Below, in pieces: positions 44,251 to 52,433 of a stretch of 64,000 nt of DNA. Where the stretch lies: NCBI GenBank assembly GCA_943788165.1, contig CALSPF010000002.1:747890-811889 (forward strand), written 5' to 3'. Source of the stretch: an uncultured Flavobacteriaceae bacterium (lineage in GTDB: Bacteria; Bacteroidota; Bacteroidia; Flavobacteriales; Flavobacteriaceae). Numbering within the stretch: position 1 is the stretch's first letter; every line of letters starts with the position of its first letter. The notes beneath the pieces are model-generated. The model had not been told where the DNA came from, made no database searches, and saw nothing but the letters and a program-made list of their open reading frames with translations. The position numbers and the translations under genes are program-made.

Positions 44251-45234
44251 TTACGCTTTTTTTGCTAAGCTGGTTTCAATCACCCCTAAGAGGAGGTTGA
44301 GTAGGGATATTCCTGCCGCCTCAGCCTGTTGTGGAATGACGCTTTGTAAGGTCATCCCGGGAATGGTATTTATTTCGAGTAAATGTGGAACGCCGTCTTG
44401 GAAGATAAATTCTGAACGACTAATGCCCTTTAGTCCCATTTGGATATAGAGTTGCTTTGCCATTGTTTTGGCGCTTGTTTCCCATTCGATGGGTAATTGC
44501 GCGGGGGTGATTTCTGTTGACTTACCCTCATATTTTGCTTGATAGTCGAAAAAATCATTTTCACTAATGATTTCTGTTATGGGTAAGACATGTACGTCAT
44601 TCTTCCATTCCAATACACCAACGGTAATTTCTCTTCCCTCTAATGCTGATTCGATCAAGAGTTGATGGTCTTCTTCAAAGGCTTTTTCAATGGCGGGCTG
44701 CAATTCTTTTTTATCATATACTTTATAAACTCCAAAACTACTTCCTGCTCGATTGGCTTTGACAAAACAAGGAAAACCTACCTTGTTTTCTATGGCATCG
44801 AGGGAAATGGTCTCCCCTTGATTTAGCCTATAACGTTTTGCTGTAGGTATTCCCATGGCAGATGCAACCGCAAGGCAGTCGCGTTTATTGTAGGTTAGTG
44901 CTGCTACATCTGCAGGGCAGCTGCTGTGCGGAATATTGAGCATCTCAAGATAACCCCCAAACTGACCGTTTTCTCCCGGGGCACCATGAATCATATTGAC
45001 GATACAATCAAACTGTTTTTCTTCTCCGTCAATCGTAAAACCAAAACGCCCCTTTTGAATTGGATAGTGGTTTCCAGCAGCATCTTCAACGGTCCATTGA
45101 TCTAAAGCGATATCAATTTGATAGCATTCATAGGAGCTGTCCAAGAGGATGTTAAACACTACCTGCCCACTTTTCTTCGAAATTTCTCGTTCTGCTGTAA
45201 AACCGCCACTAGCGACGCCAATGATTTTTCTCAT
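44251..45234 (-). CDS. ddl: D-alanine--D-alanine ligase
   Basis: 327 aa from ATG 45234 (MRKIIGVASGG). ATP-grasp enzyme making D-Ala-D-Ala for peptidoglycan. IHGAPGENGQFGGYLEML, the CFVKANRAGSSFGV ATP-grasp segment, and EINTIPGMT with the Mg ligands are visible. The ORF-track start at 45366 adds 44 residues that overlap the divergent PASTA gene and do not resemble the family. Confidence 0.95.
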   Translation of the reverse strand: MRKIIGVASGGFTAEREISKKSGQVVFNILLDSSYECYQIDIALDQWTVEDAAGNHYPIQKGRFGFTIDGEEKQFDCIVNMIHGAPGENGQFGGYLEMLNIPHSSCPADVAALTYNKRDCLAVASAMGIPTAKRYRLNQGETISLDAIENKVGFPCFVKANRAGSSFGVYKVYDKKELQPAIEKAFEEDHQLLIESALEGREITVGVLEWKNDVHVLPITEIISENDFFDYQAKYEGKSTEITPAQLPIEWETSAKTMAKQLYIQMGLKGISRSEFIFQDGVPHLLEINTIPGMTLQSVIPQQAEAAGISLLNLLLGVIETSLAKKA

Positions 45235-45325
45235 AACGTAAAAATAATAATCGTTTTGGAATGCACAACAGTTTCCACACATCATTCGCCTAGGGTTTCT
45301 TATCTTTACCCAAGAATTGTACACA

Positions 45326-45877
45326 ATGAATTTCTTTCGATTTTTTTTTAGCAAAGTATTCGTCAAACAACTGGTCTATGCTTTTTTAGTAACCTGTCTT
45401 GTTCTGGTTGGCGTGTATTACGGATTAAATCTAGTTACTCAGAACAATGAACACGTTACTGTACCCGACGTTGAAACATTGTCTTTGCAGGAAATACCTT
45501 CTATTTTTGAGCGCTATGAATTGCGTTATGAAGTCCTCGATTCTGCCAAATTCAATCCCAATTATCCTCCTTTTGCCGTGATAGAGCAGATCCCTAAAGC
45601 TGGTTCTGAAGTAAAACGTGGACGAAAAATATATTTTACACTCAATCCTTCTGGTTTCCGAAAATTAAAAGTTCCTGATGTGATCCAAATCACCAAACGG
45701 AATGCAGAAACACGCTTGACAGCTGTTGGCTTTGTACTTGGAGAAATCACGTATCGTGACAATATTGGAAAAGACATGGTCTTGGAAATACGGTATGAAG
45801 GCGAGAAAATAGCACCAGGGGTGATCTTACCCAAAACATCTAAAATAGACTTAGTCTTAGGAAATGGAAAACGATAA
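45326..45877 (+). CDS. PASTA-domain membrane protein
   Basis: 183 aa from ATG 45326. One N-terminal transmembrane helix (LVYAFLVTCLVLVGVYYGL), then two PASTA domains, starting VTVPDVETLSLQEI and LKVPDVIQITKRNAE. PASTA domains bind peptidoglycan fragments in Gram-positive kinases; here no kinase domain is attached. The location beside ddl and ahead of rluD is conserved in flavobacteria. A TATCTTTA -7-like box lies at 45301-45308. Confidence 0.85.
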   Translation: MNFFRFFFSKVFVKQLVYAFLVTCLVLVGVYYGLNLVTQNNEHVTVPDVETLSLQEIPSIFERYELRYEVLDSAKFNPNYPPFAVIEQIPKAGSEVKRGRKIYFTLNPSGFRKLKVPDVIQITKRNAETRLTAVGFVLGEITYRDNIGKDMVLEIRYEGEKIAPGVILPKTSKIDLVLGNGKR

Positions 45878-46901
45878 TTCACTAGAAGAAGAATTCCAAG
45901 AAACAACTGTATTACACGAACACTTTTCTTTTACAGCCGACAAAGGGCAAGAACCACTGCGTGTCGATAAATATTTGATGAACCGCATTGAAAATGCGAC
46001 GCGCACCAAAATTCAGAATGCAGCAAAAGAAGGTAATATTTTTGTGGATGATGTTGCTGTAAAATCAAACTATAAGGTCAAAGGCGGGAATGTGGTACGG
46101 GTCATGTTTGGTCATCCACCTCATGAAAATCTATTGGTGCCCGAAGATTTACCCTTAGAAGTGGTTTATGAGGACGATACTGTTGTGGTGGTCAACAAGG
46201 CTGCTGGGATGGTGGTTCACCCTGGACATGGGAATTATTCCGGAACCCTTATCAACGCCCTCTTGTTTCATTTTGACAATCTGCCACAAAACGAACAGCA
46301 ACGTCCTGGACTGGTGCATCGCATCGATAAAGACACCAGCGGACTCTTGGTAATTGCCAAGACCGAGGAAGCCTTGACCCACCTTTCGAAGCAATTTTTT
46401 GATAAGACGTCTGAACGTAAATACCTGGCCTTGGTGTGGGGAAATGTTACGGACGAAGCTGGAACGATAGAAGGTCATATTGGTCGTCACCCAAAGAACC
46501 GTTTACAGATGCTTGTTTTCCCGGAAGGCGAAACAGGAAAGCACGCGGTTACCCATTATAAAGTCCTCGAACGTTTGGGCTATGTAACTTTGGTCGAATG
46601 CCAATTGGAAACCGGGCGGACCCACCAAATCCGTGCGCACATGAAGCACATTGGACATACCCTGTTTAACGATGAGCGCTATGGGGGAGATTCTATTTTA
46701 AAGGGAATCTCCTTTAGTAAGTACAAGCAGTTTGTCGAAAACTGTTTTAAGATCATTCCCCGACAAGCCTTACATGCCAAAACCCTTGGCTTTGAACATC
46801 CCAAAACGGGGAAGTGGATGCAGTTCGATTCTGAGATCCCGCAAGACCTGCAAGAGGTTTTGACCAAATGGAGGAATTATGCCCAGCATAAGCAGTTGTA
46901 A
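45864..46901 (+). CDS. rluD: 23S rRNA pseudouridine synthase, RluD/RluA family
   Basis: 345 aa. An N-terminal S4 RNA-binding domain (RVDKYLMNRI...NIFVDDVAV) precedes the pseudouridine synthase domain: HRIDKDTSGLLVIAKT with the catalytic Asp, and LETGRTHQIRAHMKHIGH. RluD makes the pseudouridines of helix 69. It overlaps the PASTA gene by 14 bases, so the two are coupled. Confidence 0.93.
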   Translation: MENDNSLEEEFQETTVLHEHFSFTADKGQEPLRVDKYLMNRIENATRTKIQNAAKEGNIFVDDVAVKSNYKVKGGNVVRVMFGHPPHENLLVPEDLPLEVVYEDDTVVVVNKAAGMVVHPGHGNYSGTLINALLFHFDNLPQNEQQRPGLVHRIDKDTSGLLVIAKTEEALTHLSKQFFDKTSERKYLALVWGNVTDEAGTIEGHIGRHPKNRLQMLVFPEGETGKHAVTHYKVLERLGYVTLVECQLETGRTHQIRAHMKHIGHTLFNDERYGGDSILKGISFSKYKQFVENCFKIIPRQALHAKTLGFEHPKTGKWMQFDSEIPQDLQEVLTKWRNYAQHKQL

Positions 46902-46979
46902 TAGAGGCATCAACGATTGCTATCCAATTGGTTTGGGGAATTGAGAAAAGCCGCTTATTTTTGGGTAAAATGCTGAGCT

Positions 46980-47741
46980 ATGAAAATGATTATTTCTCCT
47001 GCCAAGTCACTTAATTTTGACAGTGCACTACCTACTACAGACTTCTCCGAAGCACGCTTTTTATCAGAAGCAGAGCGCATCAATAAATTGTTGAAGAAAA
47101 AGTCGGTCAAGGCCATTGGGAAACTTATGGGAATTTCAGAAAATCTTTCAACCCTAAACTGGCAGCGCAACCAAGACTTTCAGTTGCCCTTTACCCAAGA
47201 CAATGCCCGCCCAGCGGTCTATGCCTTTGATGGAGATGTCTATACAGGTATGGATGCCTATAGCTTATCGCAAGATAAAATTCCCCAGTTGCAAGAGCAA
47301 TTACGCATTCTCTCTGGACTCTACGGTTTGTTAAAACCCCTCGATTTAATTCAGCCTTACCGCCTAGAAATGGGTACCAAGTTTCCGGTGGGGGTCAAGA
47401 AAAACTTGCCTGCCTTTTGGAAGGATAAAGTGACCCAAGGCCTGAATGAAGAATTGACTGAAGGGGAAACCTTTTTAAACCTCGCCAGTAACGAATATTT
47501 CGCCGCTATAGACACCAAAGCCCTCAAGGTTGAGGTAGTCACTCCGCACTTCAAAGATTTTAAAGATGGAAAGCTTAAGATGATTTCTTTCTTTGCCAAG
47601 AAAGCCCGTGGCATGATGGTGCGCTATGTTTTGGACCACAACTGTGCAAGCCTAGACGATATCAAAGGCTTTTCTACAGATGGGTATCAGTTTAGCGAAA
47701 CCCATACAGCACACGAAAATCAGCCGGTCTTTATTCGCTAG
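46980..47741 (+). CDS. yaaA: Peroxide stress protein YaaA (DUF328)
   Basis: 253 aa, family length. YaaA of E. coli lowers free intracellular iron under peroxide stress. Family signatures: MKMIISPAKSL at the N-terminus, FDGDVYTGMDA, ILSGLYGLLKPLD, NLASNEYF and the C-terminal SFFAKKARGMMVRY. Its last four bases overlap the bTHX gene on the other strand. Confidence 0.93.
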   Translation: MKMIISPAKSLNFDSALPTTDFSEARFLSEAERINKLLKKKSVKAIGKLMGISENLSTLNWQRNQDFQLPFTQDNARPAVYAFDGDVYTGMDAYSLSQDKIPQLQEQLRILSGLYGLLKPLDLIQPYRLEMGTKFPVGVKKNLPAFWKDKVTQGLNEELTEGETFLNLASNEYFAAIDTKALKVEVVTPHFKDFKDGKLKMISFFAKKARGMMVRYVLDHNCASLDDIKGFSTDGYQFSETHTAHENQPVFIR

Positions 47742-47848
47742 GATTTCTTTACTGCTTCTTTCCGTACGTTACGTTTGGTCTTGCGGCGCACGCCATAGGT
47801 TCCTTTGTTGATTTTTCCCCGACGCGTTTTTTTGTCTCCTTTGCCCAT
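47738..47848 (-). CDS. 30S ribosomal protein bTHX
   Basis: 36 aa, below the ORF-track cut-off. The sequence begins MGKGDKKTRRGKINKGTYG and continues with basic residues, which matches the Thermus/Bacteroidota small-subunit protein THX (MGKGDKKTxRGKxxxGTYG). It lies in a positively charged pocket at the top of the 30S head in T. thermophilus. The stop overlaps the yaaA stop tail to tail by four bases. Confidence 0.92.
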   Translation of the reverse strand: MGKGDKKTRRGKINKGTYGVRRKTKRNVRKEAVKKS

Positions 47849-47902
47849 AAGTAGTAGATTTGGTTAGACCTAAATCTAATCGTTTTTATACAGACCACCA
47901 AA

Positions 47903-48568
47903 ATGTTTCACCACATACACCCTTATCCACCTTATATACTGCCCGATACTAAACGGTTGATTGTAGGAACGCTACCGCCCCCTCGCTTTACCACAGGGGA
48001 GTTAAACGCCCAAGATGTTGACTTTTGCTACGGTAGTAGTAACGGCATGTTGTGGAAAATTTGGGATCGTTTGTATGACTCGAACTTGGTTTATGAAAAC
48101 ACCCACTTTGCTATAGAACAACGCAAAGCTTTTTTGAAACGAGAAAAAATTGGTATCTGCGATATTGTGGGCGCAGCTTACCGCGATAAGATCGATGCCT
48201 CCGACCTGGGTATGCAGCAGCCCGAGTTACGCGACCTTTTGGAGATTTTAGAACAACACCCCAAGGTAGATACACTAATTTTTACGGGAGGAAGTAGTAA
48301 AAATGGCCCGGAATATTTTTTACGGAAACTTCTGAAAAAAGCGGCTATTCCATTAGAATGTATAGACGATCAGGTGCCTCGTAAACATCAATTTGTCTGT
48401 GCCGGCCGAGTCATAACAACCCACAGCCTTACCGCTCCCTCAGGAACCGCCAATAGAGCTATTGGGAGTATGGCTGCCTATAAAGAAGCCAAAGCCCAGG
48501 ATCCCCGTTATACCACCTTTGATTTTCGGGTGGAGCAGTATGGACGGGTTTTTCGGGGAGGTGCGTAG
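47903..48568 (+). CDS. Uracil-DNA glycosylase superfamily protein
   Basis: 221 aa. Superfamily features: the N-terminal LIVGTLPPPR (motif A position, usually GxxPG), DFCYGSSNGMLWKIW, an aspartate-containing DIVGAAYRD, and the late SLTAPSGTANRAIGSM resembling the motif B loop. The family occurs in Bacteroidota; DNA repair of deaminated bases is likely but unproven. Divergent from bTHX. Confidence 0.72.
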   Translation: MFHHIHPYPPYILPDTKRLIVGTLPPPRFTTGELNAQDVDFCYGSSNGMLWKIWDRLYDSNLVYENTHFAIEQRKAFLKREKIGICDIVGAAYRDKIDASDLGMQQPELRDLLEILEQHPKVDTLIFTGGSSKNGPEYFLRKLLKKAAIPLECIDDQVPRKHQFVCAGRVITTHSLTAPSGTANRAIGSMAAYKEAKAQDPRYTTFDFRVEQYGRVFRGGA

Positions 48569-48728
48569 TTTAATCCATTGCTGTATGGGTTGGAAGAAGG
48601 ATACGGTTTACATGATAATTAAGTCCTAGTAGAAGCGGTATATATTGACTTCTGCAGAACTAGCTATGCCTGAGGAATCGGGCATCCATCTGTAGACTTT
48701 AGCTATGGTTGCTAAGAAGGTGAGGGCA

Positions 48729-48754
48729 CACGTTACAAACGCGCGCTAGGGGGG
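48729..48754 (+). repeat. REP-like repeat, copy 1
   Basis: CACGTTACAAACGCGCGCTAGGGGGG. Same orientation as copy 3. The core TTACAAACGC is shared by all three copies. With copy 2 it forms an inverted pair (REPIN-like) on the 3' side of the transposase. Confidence 0.8.
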
Positions 48755-48815
48755 TTTATCAGCTGCGTATTTTTACTAGTGAAATCAGTCCATGAACCGA
48801 AACGCCAAGTAAAAG

Positions 48816-48841
48816 CCTCTGGCGCGCGTTTGTAACGCGTG
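48816..48841 (-). repeat. REP-like repeat, copy 2 (inverted)
   Basis: Its minus strand reads CACGCGTTACAAACGCGCGCC then AGAGG, matching copies 1 and 3. It ends 17 bases before the transposase stop codon. Confidence 0.8.
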
Positions 48842-48858
48842 ACTAATTTTTATTTTTA

Positions 48859-49413
48859 TTACCATAATGGATGTACTTTAACGTTCGTTTGTTCAAGACT
48901 TCCTTCTTCATATGCTGCGTAACTACTGTTTTTCCAGTCGCGTTCATGGTAAACAAATTGGGCATCTACAGGATTATAGTGTATGTAATTTATTCGTTGC
49001 TCCCACTTTTTATGCGTGTCCAAAAGCACAGGATGAAAACCATCTTTCCACAATTTATATTTTGTGTTTCGCTTTATTCTTCTTGCTTCGAAGGCGAATT
49101 TATTTAATAACCATTCTCTTCTACTTTCTGGGTGCTCAATAATGGCCTCAATAAGTTTTTTGCTTGTATGCTTTTTAAAGTCCCGAATGATTGTATTTAT
49201 GTCCTCTTTTTGGGAAGAAACAATCAAATGCAAATGACTTGTAATATACACGTATGCATGAATAAGCAAGCATTTTGATTTAATACAATACCGAAAAGAT
49301 TCATCAAGGATTTGTGTGTAAACAGGGCGAATAAATAAATCGACCGAACCTTCAACAGTAAGGGTTATGAAATTAGGTTTATCATGAAATATGATTTTAT
49401 ACTTCTCTGACAT
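48859..49413 (-). CDS. REP-associated tyrosine transposase (RAYT, Y1/HUH family)
   Basis: 184 aa from ATG 49413. The IS200/Y1-like fold shows the HUH histidines in ITSHLHLIV and, near the C-terminus, the tyrosine in INYIHYNPV. RAYTs are single-copy domesticated transposases that cut and spread flanking REP palindromes. REP-like repeats lie on both sides (copies 1-2 downstream, copy 3 upstream of the start), the normal arrangement. The ORF track adds 19 codons reaching into copy 3. Plus-strand ORFs at 48871 and 48912 are antisense shadows. Confidence 0.85.
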   Translation of the reverse strand: MSEKYKIIFHDKPNFITLTVEGSVDLFIRPVYTQILDESFRYCIKSKCLLIHAYVYITSHLHLIVSSQKEDINTIIRDFKKHTSKKLIEAIIEHPESRREWLLNKFAFEARRIKRNTKYKLWKDGFHPVLLDTHKKWEQRINYIHYNPVDAQFVYHERDWKNSSYAAYEEGSLEQTNVKVHPLW

Positions 49414-49462
49414 AAGTAGGATTTGATTATCTAAATATAAACCTTTTTTAGGAAAGGTGTTA

Positions 49463-49672
49463 TTAGACACGCGTTACAAACGCACGCCAGGGGGGTTTAG
49501 CTTCTTTCTTTGGCTTATAAAGTTCATAATCATCTTTTATGATTTTTGTAAATTCTAATTTTTCAGAAGTTGTATGTTCTTTTTCCTGTTTATTCTGTTT
49601 ACAGGAAACAAGTCCAACAAAAATTAGAATTAAAATTATAGATGTTCTTCTAATTCGTTTAATTGTGTACAA
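49463..49672 (-). CDS. Small lipoprotein with C-terminus formed by a REP-like repeat
   Basis: 69 aa. A signal with lipobox LVSC (ILILIFVGLVSC) is followed by a charged stretch. The last residues, PPWRAFVTRV, and the stop are encoded by REP copy 3 (49468-49495) read from the opposite strand. The original 3' end was therefore probably replaced when the repeat inserted. It may be a truncated gene or a functioning short lipoprotein; no homologue is recognised. Confidence 0.5.
   Translation of the reverse strand: MYTIKRIRRTSIILILIFVGLVSCKQNKQEKEHTTSEKLEFTKIIKDDYELYKPKKEAKPPWRAFVTRV
49468..49495 (+). repeat. REP-like repeat, copy 3
   Basis: CACGCGTTACAAACGCACGC then CAGGGGGG. It lies between the RAYT start and the small lipoprotein, and supplies that gene's 3' end. 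Confidence 0.8.
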
Positions 49673-49680
49673 ACGGTCTA

Positions 49681-49800
49681 GGCTATGAGTAGTTGCGTGG
49701 TTTAGGGGTTAACTTTGCAAGTACACACCAAACTGAAAATCCGCGAGGATTTTCAGAAGTAGGCGAGAACAAGCAATTACTTATAGCCATTGTTAGGTGC
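49681..49800. repeat. attC-like nested palindrome with GTTAGGTGC box
   Basis: Outer arms GGCTATGAGTAGTTGC (49681-49696) and GCAATTACTTATAGCC (49773-49788) pair at 14 of 16 positions. Inside lies a perfect hairpin CTGAAAATCC-GCGA-GGATTTTCAG (49733-49756). The right arm is followed by GTTAGGT (49792-49798), which fits the integron R' consensus GTTRRRY. On the other end no good complementary R'' is seen (ACAAACGG), so the match to a canonical attC is partial. Confidence 0.55.
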
Positions 49801-50199
49801 AGTATTTATTATTTCGTTCAAGATTCAGCCAATCATTTTTCCAATTAGCGCAATCAGAATTATAATTCCGATTACAGCTCCAGCAACTGTGACGTACAAT
49901 TTCATTACTTTCTTTTCGTCTCTAAAATCCGAAATCAGATTTGATTCCGTATTCGCAACGATTCCATTTTCTTTTACAATTCGGTCAACGTTTTGCATAT
50001 CAGAGTCAAGTAAGAAATATCTAATTCCGCTATCGATTGTCGGTTGCTCATTTATGTCAGCGTAATATTTTATTCCGCTTTTTTCTAATTCAGATTCGAA
50101 TATGATTTTGTCTTTCAGCAAAACATAAAGTTTGTAATGCTCCTTGAGTTTTATATCAAAATTATTTTTAGACAAAGTTGTGTTCATATTGCGCCTAAC
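49792..50199 (-). mobile_element. Putative single-gene integron-like cassette
   Basis: On the minus strand the unit starts with GTTAGGCGC (50199-50191), the ORF begins three bases later (ATG 50187), and after the ORF comes GCACCTAAC (49800-49792) leading into the attC-like palindrome. A promoterless ORF closely framed by GTTRRRY and RYYYAAC boxes is the layout of an integron cassette. No integrase is in the window. Confidence 0.5.
49825..50187 (-). CDS. Cassette-borne hypothetical protein with C-terminal membrane anchor
   Basis: 120 aa. The first 90 residues are soluble and charged, including a stretch resembling a short ligand- or signal-domain (EKSGIKYYADINEQPTIDSGIRYFL split by charged residues); the last 25 form one membrane helix (LYVTVAGAVIGIIILIALIG), so it is tail-anchored. 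No family recognised. The ORF lies exactly inside the cassette boundaries, and no promoter is visible. Confidence 0.55.
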   Translation of the reverse strand: MNTTLSKNNFDIKLKEHYKLYVLLKDKIIFESELEKSGIKYYADINEQPTIDSGIRYFLLDSDMQNVDRIVKENGIVANTESNLISDFRDEKKVMKLYVTVAGAVIGIIILIALIGKMIG

Positions 50200-50200
50200 T

Positions 50201-50395
50201 ACCGTATATCAGAACAAGTTCCGATATTTCACCTTCATCATTTTTGGTTTATTTATTTTCAATCTATTGATAATCATAATATTTTTCTCAGGAATTCGAT
50301 CAAAAGAAAATTTCAGCTCGGCGGTTTTAGACATAAAAACCCATTCCAAAAAAGAAAATACAGAAAGTGATTTCCACCAAGTGGGAACCGAATAA
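50201..50395 (+). other. Possible remnant of a membrane protein gene
   Basis: From the cassette boundary an open frame encodes one hydrophobic helix (FIIFGLFIFNLLIIIIFF) and a hydrophilic tail ending FHQVGTE. The ORF track extends it upstream to 50144, but those codons are antisense to the cassette gene. It may be the 3' part of a gene cut at the cassette boundary, or noise. Confidence 0.25.
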
Positions 50396-50487
50396 AAACG
50401 AGTTTTTGGGTAAACGTAGGCCATGGTGTAAGAATAGATTTGGGTCTATGCTACACTAAAGATATAAAAAAAATACAAAAAGTGGGT

Positions 50488-51252
50488 TTAGGCTCTGATG
50501 GAGCGCACAAAGGTTTCGATCTGGTCCACACCCTTTTCTTCTAAAAATTTGATGAAGGCAGACCCAATAATGGCACCACGGGAATGCAAACTAGCCGCTT
50601 CATAGGTTTCAGCATTGCTGATCCCAAAACCAACCACGGTGGGGGTGTTGAGGTTCATCTGGGCGATGCGCTGGAAATAGTCCGTTTGGGTGTTGCCGAA
50701 AGTACTTTGTGCACCGGTCACCGCTGCACTCGACACGATATAGATAAAGCCGTTCGAAACCTCGTCGATATAGCGAATGCGTTCTTCGGGAGTTTGGGGG
50801 GTGATGAGGAACATATTGTATAAACCGTGTTGGTCAAAGAGTGCTTTGTATTGCTCGTGATAAACATCTACGGGGAGATCGGGGATGATGAGTCCGTCGA
50901 TACCCACCGCTGCACAGCGGGCTAGAAATTTTTCAATACCATATTGCATCATGGGGTTAAAATAGCCCATAAGCACCAAGGGAATGCTGATGTGTTCTCG
51001 AATGCCTTCCAATTGGGTAAATAGCTTTTCGGTTTTCATTCCATTGCGGAGGGCTTGGGTAGAACTTTCTTGTATGGTGGGTCCGTCGGCCAATGGGTCG
51101 GAAAAAGGCAAGCCAATTTCGACCATGTCTACACCAGCGGCTTCCAGCTTTTTTAGAATAGGCACCGTGTCTTCAAGGTTGGGAAAACCTGCAGAAAAGT
51201 AAATGGACAATAGTTTTTTGTCTTCGTTGAATTTTTGATCGATTCTATTCAT
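50488..51252 (-). CDS. trpA: Tryptophan synthase alpha chain
   Basis: 254 aa. It cleaves indole-3-glycerol phosphate to indole for TrpB. Catalytic Glu in VDMVEIGLPFSDPLADGP and Asp in IPDLPVD; the phosphate-binding GFGISN is present. Last gene of trpEGDCFBA; the start overlaps the trpB stop by one base (TAATG). Confidence 0.96.
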   Translation of the reverse strand: MNRIDQKFNEDKKLLSIYFSAGFPNLEDTVPILKKLEAAGVDMVEIGLPFSDPLADGPTIQESSTQALRNGMKTEKLFTQLEGIREHISIPLVLMGYFNPMMQYGIEKFLARCAAVGIDGLIIPDLPVDVYHEQYKALFDQHGLYNMFLITPQTPEERIRYIDEVSNGFIYIVSSAAVTGAQSTFGNTQTDYFQRIAQMNLNTPTVVGFGISNAETYEAASLHSRGAIIGSAFIKFLEEKGVDQIETFVRSIRA

Positions 51253-52433
51253 TACAATTTAAAATAATCAATATAGGTATCCAGGTCTTTGTCGCCACGC
51301 CCGGAACAGTTAAACACAATAATTTCTTCTGGCTCAAATTTACGCACATCGAGTGCTGCAAAGGCATGAGCCGTTTCTATGGCTGGAATTATCCCTTCCA
51401 TTTGGGAGAGGGTAAGTCCCCAGTCCATCGCCTCTTGATCCGGGATGGAAATAAATTCTGCCCGCTTGCTTCTAAACAAATGTGCATGCATGGGACCAAC
51501 ACCTGGATAGTCTAGCCCAGCAGAGATGGAATAGGGTTCCGTGATTTGTCCGTCGGGAGTTTGCATCAAGAGGGTTTTACTTCCGTGGATGATGCCTTCT
51601 TTTCCAAGGGCAGAAGTGGCTGCACTCTCGCCAGAATCGATGCCCTTCCCGGCAGCTTCTACGGCGATAATATTGACGCGATCATCGTTGAGGTAGTGGT
51701 AGTAAAGTCCAGCGGCATTACTTCCTCCCCCCACACAGGCAATCACATGGTCGGGATAGTCGCGACCTTCTTGTTCTTGGAGTTGCCATTTGGTTTCCTC
51801 ACTAATGACCGATTGAAAACGAGCAACCATATCGGGATAGGGATGTGGTCCAACCACCGAACCAATGATGTAGTGGGTGTCTACCGGATTGTTGATCCAA
51901 TCGCGGATGGCTTCGTTGGTAGCGTCTTTAAGGGTTTTACTCCCCGACTGTGCCGGACGTACCGTTGCGCCTAACATTTTCATTCGCGCTACATTGGGTG
52001 CCTGACGTTTGATGTCCAATGCCCCCATATACACAATACATTCAATACCCATCAAGGCACAAACCGTGGCCGTGGCTACACCGTGTTGCCCTGCACCTGT
52101 TTCGGCAATGATGCGATTTTTCCCTAGGCGCTTGGCCAAAAGAATCTGCCCAATGGTATTATTGACCTTATGCGCTCCGGTATGACATAAATCTTCCCGT
52201 TTGAGGTAAATCTTGGTGTTGTATTTTTCAGACAGTCGCTTGGCGAAATAAAGCGGTGTTGGGCGACCCACATAGTCTTTGAGCAAGGCGTCAAATTCTT
52301 TTTTAAAATCTGGATCGGCTGAAATTTTTAAATAACTTTCGCGAAGTTCGGCTACATTAGGATAGAGCATTTCGGGGATAAAGGCTCCGCCAAAGTCTCC
52401 GTAATATCCTTTTTCATCTACATTATAGTTCAT
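51252..52433 (-). CDS. trpB: Tryptophan synthase beta chain
   Basis: 393 aa PLP enzyme joining indole and serine. The PLP lysine sits in [24 protein letters not shown] binds the phosphate; [10 protein letters not shown] and [13 protein letters not shown] are family signatures. The start overlaps the trpF end by 11 bases. Confidence 0.97.
   Translation of the reverse strand: MNYNVDEKGYYGDFGGAFIPEMLYPNVAELRESYLKISADPDFKKEFDALLKDYVGRPTPLYFAKRLSEKYNTKIYLKREDLCHTGAHKVNNTIGQILLAKRLGKNRIIAETGAGQHGVATATVCALMGIECIVYMGALDIKRQAPNVARMKMLGATVRPAQSGSKTLKDATNEAIRDWINNPVDTHYIIGSVVGPHPYPDMVARFQSVISEETKWQLQEQEGRDYPDHVIACVGGGSNAAGLYYHYLNDDRVNIIAVEAAGKGIDSGESAATSALGKEGIIHGSKTLLMQTPDGQITEPYSISAGLDYPGVGPMHAHLFRSKRAEFISIPDQEAMDWGLTLSQMEGIIPAIETAHAFAALDVRKFEPEEIIVFNCSGRGDKDLDTYIDYFKL

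Noticed and set aside
45235-45366. 44-residue extension of ddl
   Set aside because: It overlaps the divergent PASTA gene start; the normal Ddl N-terminus is MRKIIGVASGG.
46155-46490. Minus-strand ORF of 111 aa opposite rluD
   Set aside because: Antisense to the catalytic HRIDKDTSG region of rluD.
48871-49142. Plus-strand ORFs (78 and 76 aa) within the RAYT region
   Set aside because: Antisense to a recognisable HUH transposase; no support of their own.
49790-50065. Plus-strand ORF of 91 aa in the cassette
   Set aside because: It starts in the GTTAGGTGC box region and is antisense to the better-placed minus-strand ORF.
50430-50460. TAGATTTG on the plus strand near 50437 as a promoter
   Set aside because: It points into the 3' end of trpA with no plus-strand gene downstream and lacks a -33 element.
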